From Setoptus koraiensis (Eukaryota; Arthropoda): a stretch of 64,000 nucleotides of DNA. Positions 33,011 through 45,615 of the stretch are shown piece by piece. Where the stretch lies: the NCBI GenBank assembly GCA_048013815.1, contig CM106585.1, positions 20,584,001 to 20,648,000 of the forward strand. Direction: 5' to 3'. The notes below the pieces were generated by a model. The model was not told the origin of the DNA. It saw only the letters and a list, made by a program, of their open reading frames with translations, and did no database searches. The position numbers and the translations under genes were made by a program. Positions within the stretch are counted from its first letter, which is position 1. Each line of letters starts with the position of its first letter.

Positions 33011-34855
33011 TCCGTTTGCTGCCGAATCGCAAGTTGCAATCGTTCGAACGCATTCGCCTTCGCGGGCCGATTCGCGCGGCGCATGCGAGCGCGCCAATGC
33101 CAATTCCGACTCGCCCGCCGATCTCGAACTCGCCCGTCGAACTCGAACTCGGAGCCGCCCGTCGAACGAGCCCAACGAGCTCGTCCGATTGCGGCCATGC
33201 GAGCGAGCGCAATCCAAACAGAACCAAAGTGTGCGCGGATCCGATGAGCCCGAGACGGTCGCTCGATCATGACGGGCCGGACGGGGCTCGGCGCAACACG
33301 ATAACAGCGCCATGAGCGGCGCACTTGTTCGCGTCGCTTGCAATTGTTCTAATAAGTTGCAGATTTATTTTCGGCGCTCGGCATGCGTCTTAATTGCGGC
33401 GCTTCGGCGCTGCACATTTGCTGGCCGCATCGGCACGCTGCCACAACGGACGACACAAAACAACACCAGACGACAGCAACAACAACAACAACGACAGCAA
33501 CGTGTAGCTCGTCGTGTGTGCCACATGATGCATAACGGTGTGTCGTTGTTGCTGTCGTCTGGTGTTGTTGTTGTTATTGTGCATGTTTGGTGCGGATGTG
33601 CCAGAAAGGGACGGCTCAACATTGTTGAGCGCAGCAACAAAAATTGCAAACTTTGCAATTGTGCGCAGTTGGTTGCAACTCGACCGGAAGTGGCGCCGAA
33701 GCGCATCGTTTGTGTCCATTCGGCACACATTGGCGTCGTGATTGCGCAAACAAACAAATAATAATAAATAAATGAAGCCGCTGTTTTGTTCTGCCCGCGA
33801 CTCTCTGCCGTCGTCGAGGCTGCAATCATCGAGCCTGCGATCGTCGACAGCTGACAGTGGCCAGTGGCAACAGTTGGCCGTCGGCTCCAATGTCAGCCAT
33901 CATCGAGCGTGTTTCGTCGAGCATGTTTCATCGACAGGTTCCGCAACGACGACACACAAGTGCAACTGCGGCCGCTATGTCCGCTGGCGCGACTTGACGC
34001 GCGCTCTGCCGGCCAGGTGAGAGACTCGCGACAGTGACACTCAAAGTGGCACTGACATTGACAGTGTCGCCTATGCCATATTGACGGCGGCAACACAATG
34101 GACGCAGCCAACAGTGATAATATGCGCATAATGGGCGCATAGTTCAATTGTTCACACACTGTTGCTTGCCGTTGTTGTTGCCGGTTGTCGCTGTTGCCTT
34201 CTGTTGCTGCAAGCTACTCGCAAGTCGCGGCCGAGTCGAGCGAAAGGAACGGCCCAGTTCTTCGCGAGAGCCGCTCCGAGCGGCAGCTTTCGAAGCTTTC
34301 GAAGCTCCCGAAGCGTTCGAAGCGCTCGAAGCGTTCCGAGCGCTCGGAGCGTTCGGAGCGCGTCCCGGCTTAGAAATTGCAAGCCTCGAAACTGGCAGAG
34401 GAATGTTACTCTTGTGTGTGTGAGCTCGCAAATTGATTTGGGCTGCTGCTCGAATTGCACGCCGCCTGTGCCGGTCAGTCATTTTCATTCATTCACCTTT
34501 GTTGTTGCTCGCTCGCAGTGTCCATGCCGGCCAAATGACCCAAAACAAGAGCGAGCGCTTACTGGTCGGCGGCCAAAAACAAGGTGAGGCGACACACAAG
34601 CTCATGTCCGTGTCGCCAATCTGCCAATCTGCCGCCGCGGCCCTGTCTGGCCTGCGACGGGCGGCGGGCGGCGGGTGACGGGCTTCGGGCGAGAGCGAGA
34701 GCGGCCCGACGCTGCAAAGTGGCTCGCACAGGGCAAGCCGATTGCCGTCATTCACGAGTCATGAGCGATCGTCTGATTTGTGTGGATTGTTGCGGGTTGC
34801 ATTGATGCCAATCAGCAAAAATCCACACAAAATCAGACACAAGCGCCGCTCGCAC

Positions 34856-34981
34856 AGGACGCACGGGATGCTCGGGACGCACGGGACGCGCGGGATACTC
34901 GAGATACACGGGATGCTCGGGATGCGCGAAATACGCGAAAGACGCGAGATGCGCCGAGTGCGCGAGATCCGCGAGATCGTG
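34856..34981. repeat. 9-bp degenerate tandem repeat (GGGAYGCNC)
   Basis: Fourteen consecutive 9-bp units such as GGGATGCTC, GGGACGCAC, GGGATACTC, GAAATACGC and GAGATGCGC. Open plus-strand frames across it read DARDARDTRD-like repeats, a repeat artefact. Confidence 0.9.
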
Positions 34982-36900
34982 TAAAAATGTGGCCGGCTCG
35001 TCGGTCAAGTGTGTGTGTGTGTGTGTGTGTTGGCAAGTCCGGCAGGTCCGGATATGAGAGTTGTTAACACACGGGCTCGTGCGCTTGTACAATGCGGCAC
35101 AAGGTCGTGATTGCGGCGACGCGCGGCGCGGATGATAGATCGAAATCACGACCGCTCACCTCATCAAGCCACCTCATGCCGCCGCCCGGTACAAGTGGGC
35201 CCGACCGCGTCGGCCGAAGCGCCGTCAGCCGCGCCAGCTCCGTCAGCTGTCGAGGCCGGAACGTCCGCAGTTCGAAGTCCTAACTTCGAAGTTCGGACTT
35301 CGGAGTTGGGCGTCAGTGCTGAACTTTGCCGTTCGGTCAGAGTGGCGCAACGAGCAGAGGGAAAAGGGCGAGCCGGAGCACAGTGGAGAGTGGGCGCGCG
35401 AGGCGCGAAAGATTCAATTAGCCGACGGAGCTGCCCGATTCAGGCGGCCAAGCATGTCGTAATGGTGGTGACGTAATGGGCCTAGTTTGCTCAGTTTGCC
35501 CGGCGCGCTCAGTCTGCTCGGTGTGCGCCAGTTCGGACACAGTGGCCACCGCGTCAGCGGTGGACAGCGACGGACGGCACTTGTACGGAACTAATTCCAT
35601 TGTTTGGCCGTGGCGTATTTTGAGCCGTGTCGGGTTCAAGTTCATCGCCACCAGTTGCCTGACAACGTCGGCCGCTGTTGAGCGCAACAACAACAACCGG
35701 CGGCAGCAACAACAACAGCAGCCAACCAGCAGCAACAACAACAACAACAGCGCCGATGACGATGACGAAACGCCAAATGAGGCCATTGTTTTTGCTCGGC
35801 CTGCTCGGCAAGCGCACACAAGCGGCCAGTTTGCAGCGGCGAGCGACAGACCGTGACCAGACCGGTCATCCCGTCACACAATTTCGGTGAGCGCCGCCGC
35901 GGCCAATCAGCGGACGACGGGCGCACGGGCGCACTGACGGTCGGTCGGCCGGCCCGGTCTGGTCTGTTCTGTTTTGGTCTGGTCTGGTCCTGTTTGGCCA
36001 AGCAACAAATGATTGTATAATACATATTGTGTAATGAGACTTGTTGTCGGTGCGCAACTATCGCTCGGCCCATTGTCTCGCCGGCCGGCGCGATTATTAT
36101 TGGCTCGCTCATGTCGCTTTGATTGGCCATAATATAATTATTGCGCGCTGCTGTGCATGTTGCCCGCTTGGCACTGTTGCGACAAGACGAGTGGGCGACG
36201 CTCACCTGCAGCTGACCACAGCGAGCTGCCAAGTGCAACGAGACGGGCAACAGTGACAGTCCGGCGAGTCGACGGCGACAGTCCTGTGACGGCCGGTGAC
36301 AACTGTTACGTCGCAAGTTTTATGCTGCAAGTTATATGCTATAGGTTACATAATATGAGCTGTAGTTGGTAACAAGCGGCGCCCCGAGTCGAGAGTGTGA
36401 CAGATGCACCCATATAATAACACAATGATCAGGCCAGGTAATATCAGGCCGACATAATACACTGCGCGCCACAATAGCGCACACATGACAGCAAACAGTG
36501 CACAAGACATGCAATTTGTGCAACACAATGTAATAATGTGTGCACTGCACAATGAGTGGCTAGCCAACAACAGCTGACAAGTGATAAGCGTCGAGCGCTA
36601 ATAATATATCATCGTCAACACTAATCAGGTGGGCGGCAAGACAGTGAAGCGCGCACGCAAGTGACACTCACAGCCGGCCGACAGTCACTGACAAGCTGTC
36701 AGTGACAAGCTGACCAGTGGCCAGTGGCACAAACAGCGCGGCACAGGCAGGCTCGCTGTGCAGGCGAGCAGGGCGAGCGGAGACTCTCGGCTCGAGACAC
36801 TCGACTCCCGGAGGAGCGCCGTTAAATGGGCTGACCGAGCACAACAAGTCGTGCGCTCGGCGCGGCCAATTGCGCTGACCGCAACAGGCCGCGGCCTTGC

Positions 36901-36950
36901 GTCAGCGGCCATCGCGTCAGCGGCCATCGCGTCAGCGGCCATCGCGTCGG
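36901..36950. repeat. 15-bp tandem repeat (GTCAGCGGCCATCGC)
   Basis: Three perfect units followed by a diverged fourth. Confidence 0.92.
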
Positions 36951-39180
36951 CATCGCTCGGCGTATTCATTGGGCTCGCTCATTGGCTGGCGCGAATGCGG
37001 GCGTGAGTGCGAAAATGAGTCTGCAGTGGACAGTGTGTGCTCAGGTGAGTGAGCTGCGGCCGATTTCGCGATGACTGGCAGCCCAAAATCGGCGCAATCG
37101 GTCAGCAGCGAGCCGATCGAGCCGTCGGACGCTCGGACGCTCGGACGGTGGCTCGAATGGCGGTCGCTGCGGCGATGCCTCCGCCGTCCGATGGCCGCGG
37201 TGAGACGCATAAGTGAATAAGTAGCGAGCAAGAGAGCGAGAGATAGCAACAACAAATCATCATGTCTGATTGGTTGCGTCAGTCAAGTGGCCGTGTGTGT
37301 TTGTGTGCGCCGTGAAGCCAACAGCGCTGACCTGAGTGTGTTGTGGCAAGGCAAACATTGAGTGGCCAGCTAAAACTGGCCGAAGCATCGGCAGTGTTCG
37401 ATTAGCCGAGTGCGAGTGTGCAGTTCGATTACCTGTGTGCGTTGCATAATTGCCTGCTGTTGTTGCTGTTGCCGGCCATTAATGATGATGACTCGGGCCT
37501 GCAACTAATCACCTGTGCGTGTATTTGCATTGGCCGGCCATTGGGCCGGCTCGCTGTCAGTGCAGCCAACGCGGCTCGTGAAGCCAGCGCGGCCAGCGCG
37601 GCCAGCGAGCGAGCCGAGGCCGGTTGGCATTGTGTTGGGCTGCACACACAATCAATGGAAACACACGTGCTAATGATGACAAGCGCGCCTGTAATGGCGC
37701 AACAACTTTGCCGGCAACAGCCAGCGAGCCACGGCCAGCCACAACAGTCACTGTTGAACAGTGCGCGGCGCTGTTACGCAACTCGACAGCGGCCAGCGAC
37801 GCTGACCGCTGACAGGCCGCTTGGGTGCGATCGGCGAGGCCGTGATTTAGTTGCGCCGTCGACTGTGCGCGGGCTTGTGGGCCCAATCAGCGGCCAACAG
37901 TCGGCGCAACTGAATCACACGCCGATATGTCGGACCATCACACCATTGGTTACATCATGTTATATCGTCTGGGTATGCCTTGATGTGTGTTGTCGAGCGT
38001 GGATATCGCATGCACACTGTGCATGTGTGCGCAATAAACGAAATATCCGCAGCGCATTATGTAATGGTCAGCTGTTTTGCGTAACTGGCAATTTGTAGCT
38101 ACAACAGCTGAACTGGAGCAGCAACAGCGGCAACAGCAACAACAGCGGCAACAGCAACAACAGCAGCAACAACAACCGCGGCGCACCGGAGTCCGGCGAG
38201 TCGCTAGCGGCGCCTGGACGGGCCAAGACGAACGGCCGCTTGGCACGCAATAAAGTCATGTAATTGCGCGCCGTCTTTCTGTGTGTGCTGTATATTGTGC
38301 ACACTGCACAGCGCCAAGATTGCGCGCCTTGATGTCCGCTGGCAAACAATTGGCCAACTTGATTACTCGTCGTTCGCACACGACACCCCTAAAACAGAAC
38401 AAGTGAACAGATTATTATGACCAGCCGAGCGAGCCGATCAATAGACTGGCGATCAACTCGACAACGGGCGCTAATGAGTCTGGGCCGTTTGTTTGCCCAC
38501 AGCGCGCATTTGTTACCCGCTCGGCGCGCTCGTGCCCATTATCCCGTCGGGCCGATCGCCGCTGCCGGCCTGCTCGTCCGGCCCGCGCCCGTCTCGTCCG
38601 TCTCGTCTGGCCATCACCGAGTGCGGCCATCGCCGAGCGCGGCCAGCGTCGGGCCCAGCCGCGGGCCCGGCTGCTCGCGGCCGGCGGCGACCAGCGACAT
38701 GCGTCGGCACAAGCCTAATTGAATTGTGCCCGAGCTCGAGCCCGCAGCGGCCCGCCACTGGCCACTGCGCATAATGCAGTTTGGCGCAGCGCCCAGCGAG
38801 CCGGCTGGCGGGCCGGCGGTAAGGTGAGCCGAGGCGCCGAATCACGATCGACCGGTCGGCCGGCATGACGCAAGGCATGTTGTGTTGTCACAAGGTTGGC
38901 GCGCCCGTGTTTGTGCACGGCGCTTGTTTGGCTGTTTAGAGGTTGCAAAGGGCAGCTTGTGGACAGTAACAACAATGCCAATTGTAACACGGCGCAGCAA
39001 CGTAATTACAATGCAACAAATAGATTCGCCAGCGACGTCTGTGGCGAATCACACATAAGCCAGTTAGCGGCGTCGCGCCGTGATATCCGATGCCGTCCGC
39101 CGAAGCCGCTTCTCTCCGTTGCCAGCCTCCCCTGGCCAGTTCTGCGCTTCTTCGGCTTGCTTCTCGCTTCTGGATTCTTC

Positions 39181-39255
39181 GGTTCTCCGCTTCTCGGTTC
39201 TCCGCTTCTCGGTTCTCCGCTTCTCGGTTCTCGGTTCTTCGCTTCTCGATTCTCC
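39181..39255. repeat. 15-bp tandem repeat (GGTTCTCCGCTTCTC)
   Basis: Three perfect units and about two diverged ones. Confidence 0.92.
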
Positions 39256-39480
39256 GGTGGCGCGCATCTTGCAGTGAGCGTATGTAGTGAGCGGCAGCAG
39301 CAGTGGCACTAATATAAGTGATATGTAATAATAGGCGAGCACGACAGAAGCTCGCCTATTATGAGTGCTACCTGCATGATTGGCCGCTGCGTGTTTAGCT
39401 GCGGCCGGCCGAGTGCACTTGTTATCATTGTTGCCACTGGCGGCCGCCATATAATTATTATAACATTACCAGTGGCTAAT

Positions 39481-39550
39481 ATTGTGTGGCCAGGTAACAT
39501 TGTGCGGCCAGGCAACATTGTGCGGCCAGGCAACATTATGTGGCCAAGGG
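39481..39550. repeat. 18-bp tandem repeat (ATTGTGCGGCCAGGCAAC)
   Basis: Nearly four units, two of them identical. Followed at about 39665-39750 by a degenerate 15-bp GAGCACAGTTCGACG-like array. Confidence 0.92.
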
Positions 39551-40620
39551 CGTCGCGGACAGCGAAACGAGAGCGCCAACAAGCCAACAGGAGCCGCGAT
39601 TGTTGCGGCATTCGATGGGCCGGACAGAATGCGAGCACGGCGCGAACGCGCAGCCACATAATGTTAGAGAGCACAGTCCGCCAGAACAGAGTTCGACAGA
39701 GCACAGTTCGACGGAGCAGAGTCCCAGCGAACAGAGTCCCGGCGAATGGGAATCCAATCCAGCAGCGGACAATGATGGCGCACAGCGCAACAGGCCAGTG
39801 AACAACAATGACGCCAAACAGTGCCGTGATGGTGTCCGGTGTGCACTTGTTGAGAAGCTTGCGTCGGGCCGGCACGAACTTGTTGCGGTCAGCACTTGTG
39901 TCCGGCGAGTCTCGTCTCTGGACGCGGCTTGTCGGCCGGCCGCTCAAGTTTAGTTGTGGGCCGGTCCGTAAGTCGGTCGGCGGGCCGGCGACGCTCGAGC
40001 TGGGCGCGTCCGGGCGCAATGTTGACCAATGGCGCTTGTCAGCTCAAACCGGCGCAAACCGAAACGGGCTAATAACACGGTCGCCAAATAACACAATCGC
40101 CAAACAAGGCACGACAGCGCTAATGATTGCACGGCCATCTCCGCCTGCGCCGGCCAGTGAGCAAACATTGATCGATGCCAGCGCCGAGCCCATCGATCTT
40201 GTTGCTGTTGACGCTGTTGTTGCCGTCGTTGTTGCCGTCGTTGTTGCTGTCGCTGTCGTTGCTGTTGTTGTTGAGGTCGGCGCTGTTGCGTCAGACGTGC
40301 GCGGTGTCACTGCGGCCGTCTATACATTCACCAGGCATTCATACTAAATAAATACGCCATGAATATGGCGCAATGCATTGCGATATTTTATTTCGCACAC
40401 TGGCCGTCGCAATGCCGCGGCGCATTATGCTGACGAACGAGCGCCGCTCAGGTGCCGGCGCGACGCAGTTGCAATTGGAGACGGATTCGATTTTAATGTT
40501 TGAATTGGATTTAATTTGCGGCCGTGATTGGCGGCCCGTGATCGGCGGCCGGCAGCGGGCCAATCGGCGGGCACTGCCTCGGCCAGTGGCCAGTGTCCAG
40601 TGGCGCGCGAAGCGATTTGC

Positions 40621-40665
40621 TCAAGTTTGCGCCGCTCAAGTTTGCGCCGCTCAGATTTGCGCCGC
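40621..40665. repeat. 15-bp tandem repeat (TCAAGTTTGCGCCGC)
   Basis: Two perfect units and one with two changes. Confidence 0.9.
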
Positions 40666-41800
40666 TAAAAGTGGCACCAATCGCAATTTTGTGCAATTGT
40701 GCAAATTTGTACCGACGCACCAATCAACTTGACGGCGCCGCAACAAATCAGTGGCGAACACTGCGCACAGTTGCACAACTCGCGCTCAGATCGCGGCCCG
40801 TTTGCAAATGCATCAACAACTCGCCCATCGCTCGGTTGCTGCCCGCCGCTCGGATTGACTCGCCGCGATCGAGCGGCCACTGGCAACGCGCCACTGCCGC
40901 CAACACCGACAACCGATCGGGCGCTGCAGTCGGGCCAACAACAACAATTGATCAAAATACGCCCGATTGGGCGCTAATGAGACCCGCCGACTGTCAACCG
41001 GCCACGGGAACAGTTGAGCGCGGATTACACGCCGCGCCAATCGCAATTTGGCCCAATTGACCAAGAGCAAAGGTGATCCGGCCGCGGCCAGTTCATTTCG
41101 CCCGAGTGTCGCTCTGGAGTCGTGCCCTGGCGGAGCGTCGCGTTTTGGCGAAGCGTCGCGCAGATTAAAGTGTCGTGAGTGCCGTGATTTGTTGGTTGCG
41201 TTGGCGCCGGCACTCGCGCCGAACAACAGCAACTGCACCGAGCAACGACGACTGGACAGCGCCCTGTCCGCGACGGCCACACTTTGGCGCGAGCTCGCAA
41301 CTGTCAGCGACTGGTGCGCGTGGCCTGTCGCTGCTACGTGGCGCGTGCTGCCAGCACGCGCAGCTAGGCGCCTCGAGGAGGCCGCGCAAACTTTTTATGG
41401 CTGTTGATGCTTTGCGCAATTACAGCGCCAACTGGGCCCACCTTGCGCCCGCTGATTGAGAGGCCAGAACAGGTTGAGTGGCTGTGCGGCGCCGAAAGTG
41501 GGGCCACGAGCCCGTCTGGCTCACTGTGCACTGGAGCGAGGGCGACAAACGCGCAGAGGGCAAAGTGACAGGCCGAAGGGGCCCCGAGCGCTCGGCTCGC
41601 GCGCGCGTATCGGTTGCACACACGAGTGACGCACACGAGCTCGCTCGGGCGGCCAATCTACAGTCTAGAGTCGAGAGTCTGGAGTGAAGTGTTCCGAGGC
41701 GCCGCGCAATCGCCAGTGTCGGCCCACTCTCGGCGACTTTGCCCTGCGACTGGCAAAGTTGCCAAGCCGCCCTCTTAAAGTTTCAACCTGAGCCCCGTCA

Positions 41801-41870
41801 GAGGCGAACAGAACCTAACAGAGGCGAACAGAACCTAACAGAGGCGAACAGAGCCTAACAGAGGCGAACG
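41801..41870. repeat. 20-bp tandem repeat (GAGGCGAACAGAACCTAACA)
   Basis: Three and a half units with one substitution. Confidence 0.93.
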
Positions 41871-43942
41871 GGGGCCCGCAAGAGGCCGGCTCGCAGGCAA
41901 AGAGCGCAATAAGTGAGCACTGGCGAGAGCGCCAGTTGACAAGTTGCCAGCGAGAGCGAGAGTGAGCACATCGCGCGAGCCAGCTGATGGGGCCGGTGTC
42001 AGTGGCCCATTTGTTGCTGCGAGTGTGTCACTCGCTGTCAGCTGTCACTTGTCAGTTATCGGTTGTCACTTATCGGTTACCAGTTGCCAGTGGTCGCTTA
42101 TGAGTGTGCCGGCACCGGAAGGGCGCACATGGGCACGCTCGGTCTTGTCGGCACACCCGTTATTGTCGGCACAGCGGGCACAGTGGGCACAGTGGGCACA
42201 GTCGGTCTTGTCGGTGGACGGCTAATAGAGCTAATATTATATTAGAGCGCGCATACTATTAGCGCCAGCCCGCACTAATTGGACCAGTGGGCGCTCCCGT
42301 GTCTTGGGACGCTCGCGTTGTTGCTGGCCCCAACAACAACACCAGCCGCACAGTGTGTGTCGGGCCGCTGGAGAACGCGCAAGCTGCAACGCGCCCACTT
42401 TGTGCCAAAAATGCATACACCAATAGCAAATATACAATAAATACTTCGGCTCGCCTTGCACAATATCGCGCAGCGCAATCAGTCTGGTTCGGCATCGGCC
42501 CAACAGATTGGCCGGTCGCGCACTGGCGGCCATTCACTGTTGGCAATAACTGTTTGCCTCATCGGTTGGCTTCATCAGTCGCCTTCATCGGTTGGCTCTT
42601 CGGGCGGCCTCATCGGTCGGCCCATCGGTCGGCTCGAACGGTCGCCCGAAACGATTCCGATTTGCACGAAACAAACGCGCAACCCAATCCAAGGGCACGC
42701 AACGGAGTCGCGCGGAGTCGCATGGAGTCGCTCCGAGTGGCGGAGTGAATTGAATTGCCCGTCGGGCCGCGCCAGGGCCAAACAAGAAACAACCGACACT
42801 GCAAATTGAATGCCGTTCGGCTGGCGCTGCTCGTTGCCGTTCGCGATGCCTCTCGGCGAACCGAGCCAGTTCTCAGTCCGAGTTAGCAGTTCGAATTCTC
42901 TACTCGAATTCTCGGTTCGGGTTCTCAGTGCGAGCTGTCGGTGCGAGTTGTCGGCCGAGGATCGCCGATTGGAAGCCCGAGCCGCCCGATTGGAAGCGAG
43001 CTGGCAGCAATCGAGCGCGGGCCAAAGGAGAGAGCCGATCATTCGATTGGCCCATTTCGACGAGCGTGCCATCTGGCCGGTGTGCGCGCCGCCGACCATT
43101 GCATTCGAGTGCGCGACAACATCCTTTATGTGCCCAATAATAAGACTACGAGGCTTCAGCGCACCCATTGAGCGCCGCCAGACACCAACAACAACTCAAT
43201 CATTCCTGATGTGTGCAATGTAAACAATGGCCGGCCGGCTCTACCATTGTGCCGCACTACCTGACCGAATGGCCAATTGTCAAGCAGTCGTTTGGCCACG
43301 TCGGACCGGACGACGGCACCGCGCGTCCGTTGGCATAATTAAACGCCGGCAAGTGTCGCTGATACCGGTCGGGTTAGTTAGCCGTCCACTGCGGGCGATG
43401 CAGCGCACGGGCCGAGGTCGCCGCTGCGACACGGGCACGACACCCGCAGCGCAGCTAGCCACGCTCGAACTGGCCGCACCGGCCCCCCCGCCCCTCAGCC
43501 CAATTATTTAGTGCGCGCTCACACTGAGGGCCAGCTCATTATTTTCATTGTCACCATTTGGGCCCGGCGATCGGCGGCCAGCGAGCGCGAACGGCGGCGA
43601 CAAGTAACGCCGTCACTTGTGCGTAGCGGCGGCCCCGTGGCTTGTGCAACGTCTTGCACGTCGTGCTCATTACGCGCGTGCAAATGCGACTGGTCGTTTG
43701 CGTCCAGCGCGCGGTCGCATTTGCACCAGTGGGCACAGGTGCCCGGCGCCGCCAGCGAGGGCGGCCGGCAGAGGCGAGAGGCCGCGAAAGGCCGCGAAAG
43801 GCGATCGCGGTAATAACAGCAATAATCGAGCCTGTGCGAGCTGTCACACAACTGCACAAACGCGCCCCATTTGCGGCCGGCGCGCTGCCCAATCAAGCAA
43901 TTGATCATTGTCGGCGCGTTCCGTTTGCCTCGTCCGCGTCCG

Positions 43943-44014
43943 CGCCCCGCAAGCCGCCCCGCAAGCCGCCTCACGAGCCGCCTCACGAGTCGCCCCACGA
44001 GCCGCCTCACAAGC
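43943..44014. repeat. 12-bp tandem repeat (CGCCTCACGAGC)
   Basis: Six units alternating CGCCCCGCAAGC and CGCCTCACGAGC forms. All three plus-strand frames stay open through it. Confidence 0.93.
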
Positions 44015-45530
44015 CGCCGGACGGCGGTCCCGAGACGCCCAGAGGCTGGTCGCACTCGTCCGGCGCACAATTGTCAGTGGCGAGTCGCCGGGCGACGGTC
44101 AGCGGCCGTTAAGCCGCCTGCAAGCTTATGAGCTGTTATGGAAATGAGCCCCAGTTAATTTAGTGCCTGCCAGTATTTTTGGGCCCGCCGACGGCATATC
44201 CGTCAGTGACACAATGCGCCCATTGTGATACGTACGCGCCGCCGCCGGCCCGTGTGCGTGTTTGTGTGTGCGTGTTAGTGAGAGGAGCAGGGCCCCGCGG
44301 TTCGTTACAGTGCTGCGACAATGGCCGCTGCAAAAAGGCAACACAAGCCAGCGCGCAGCAGAGAAGTGAGCATCCCCCGAGCCGCACGGGTAATCCATTT
44401 GCTTGTTAGTGTTCATTTCTGTTTATTTTCTAAGGTCTCTCGTGCACAACCAGCGCCGGACCACGTACTGTGCGCCGTTTGGCACGTACTGGCTGCGTCG
44501 CTGTCGGCGACGGCCAGTGTCGCATCAGGGCCACGCAAATGGCCTACATTAGCCGCCCCGTGCCACAGTTGTTCCATTATTGCCTCCTTCTCCGACTCTC
44601 CGACTCTCCGGTTTTGCGATTCGCCGACTCTCCGACTCGCCGACTCTCCCGTTCGCCGTTCGCCGATCCTTCGTCGCTGCTGCCGCTCGGCTGCGGCTCT
44701 GCGGATGCCCGCCCAGCGGCGGCCAATTCTCCAGACGATGCCAATTGGAATTTCGTTTCGTCGCCAACAGCCCAATAAGAATGCAACACGCCTCCGGAGT
44801 GCTCGCCAGCATTGATACTGGCACCGTCGCCGTGTATCCTTTGACTTTGTCGTCTTCATCGATGCCGTCGGCCACCGCCAATGGGGCCGCCAACAACAGC
44901 GCCAGCAATGATTTATGTGGCCCGAGCGTTTCGCCGGCCCGCCGCGTACAATATTGAATATGCGACCAGCCAGTCGCGCAGTTATGAGCGCCAGCACCAA
45001 TGCACCGGTTTGCTATTTGCACACTGTTCGCGTCATGGCACGCACGTCACGCGACAACGGAACAGGCGCTGCCTGCTACCTGCTGCCCGCTACCCTCTCT
45101 GCTGGACAGTGTAGGCAGTGTCTAGCCGCTCACCTGGCCGGCCGCGGCCGGACGCGCGGTTCAATTGGAGCTCTCTTCGGGCCGATCGGAGTCTTATCTG
45201 GCTCGCATCGCTCCTTGCGTTCGCTTGTGCGCCGTGTGTGCTATCAGCGCTAATTCATCGGCGGCACAATGGCACCAAAAACACGGCGGTGTCAGCGCCG
45301 CCGCCGCCGTGTCAGTGGGCCACAATGGCGTCGTCATTAGATTAATTATTATTTTTTAGCCACCATTTTTTGGCCGGCCATCCGTGTTTGTGGCAGTGGC
45401 CGGCCAGCGGTGCGACGCGAGCTGCATTCAATCAGGGCTGCCCGGCAGCAGCAACCACGGAACCACAAACAACGGCAACGCCAACTCATGTTAATTTGTG
45501 TGCGCCAAAGCGGCCGGACGCCGCCAGCTA

Positions 45531-45615
45531 GAGGGCAAAGAATCAGCGAGGGCAAAGAATCAGCGAGGGCAAAGAATGAGAGAGGGCGAAGAAGCAGAGA
45601 GGGCCGAGAATTGGA
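45531..45615. repeat. 17-bp tandem repeat (GAGGGCAAAGAATCAGC)
   Basis: Five exact-period units, the first two identical and the rest progressively diverged toward GAGAGAGGGC forms. Confidence 0.93.

Noticed and set aside
31592-33343. Cluster of overlapping frames over 100 codons on both strands
   Set aside because: All six frames stay open for long distances because the sequence is GC-rich and stop-poor. Products are Arg/Ala/Ser-rich or repeat-driven (FGSARFGSARF, AQLGATWRNL), with no splice logic.
35260-35310. GTTCGAAGTCC / GGACTTCGGAGTT inverted motif resembling a tRNA B-box
   Set aside because: It is part of a local TTCGAAGTT repeat tract; no acceptor stem or anticodon arm can be paired.
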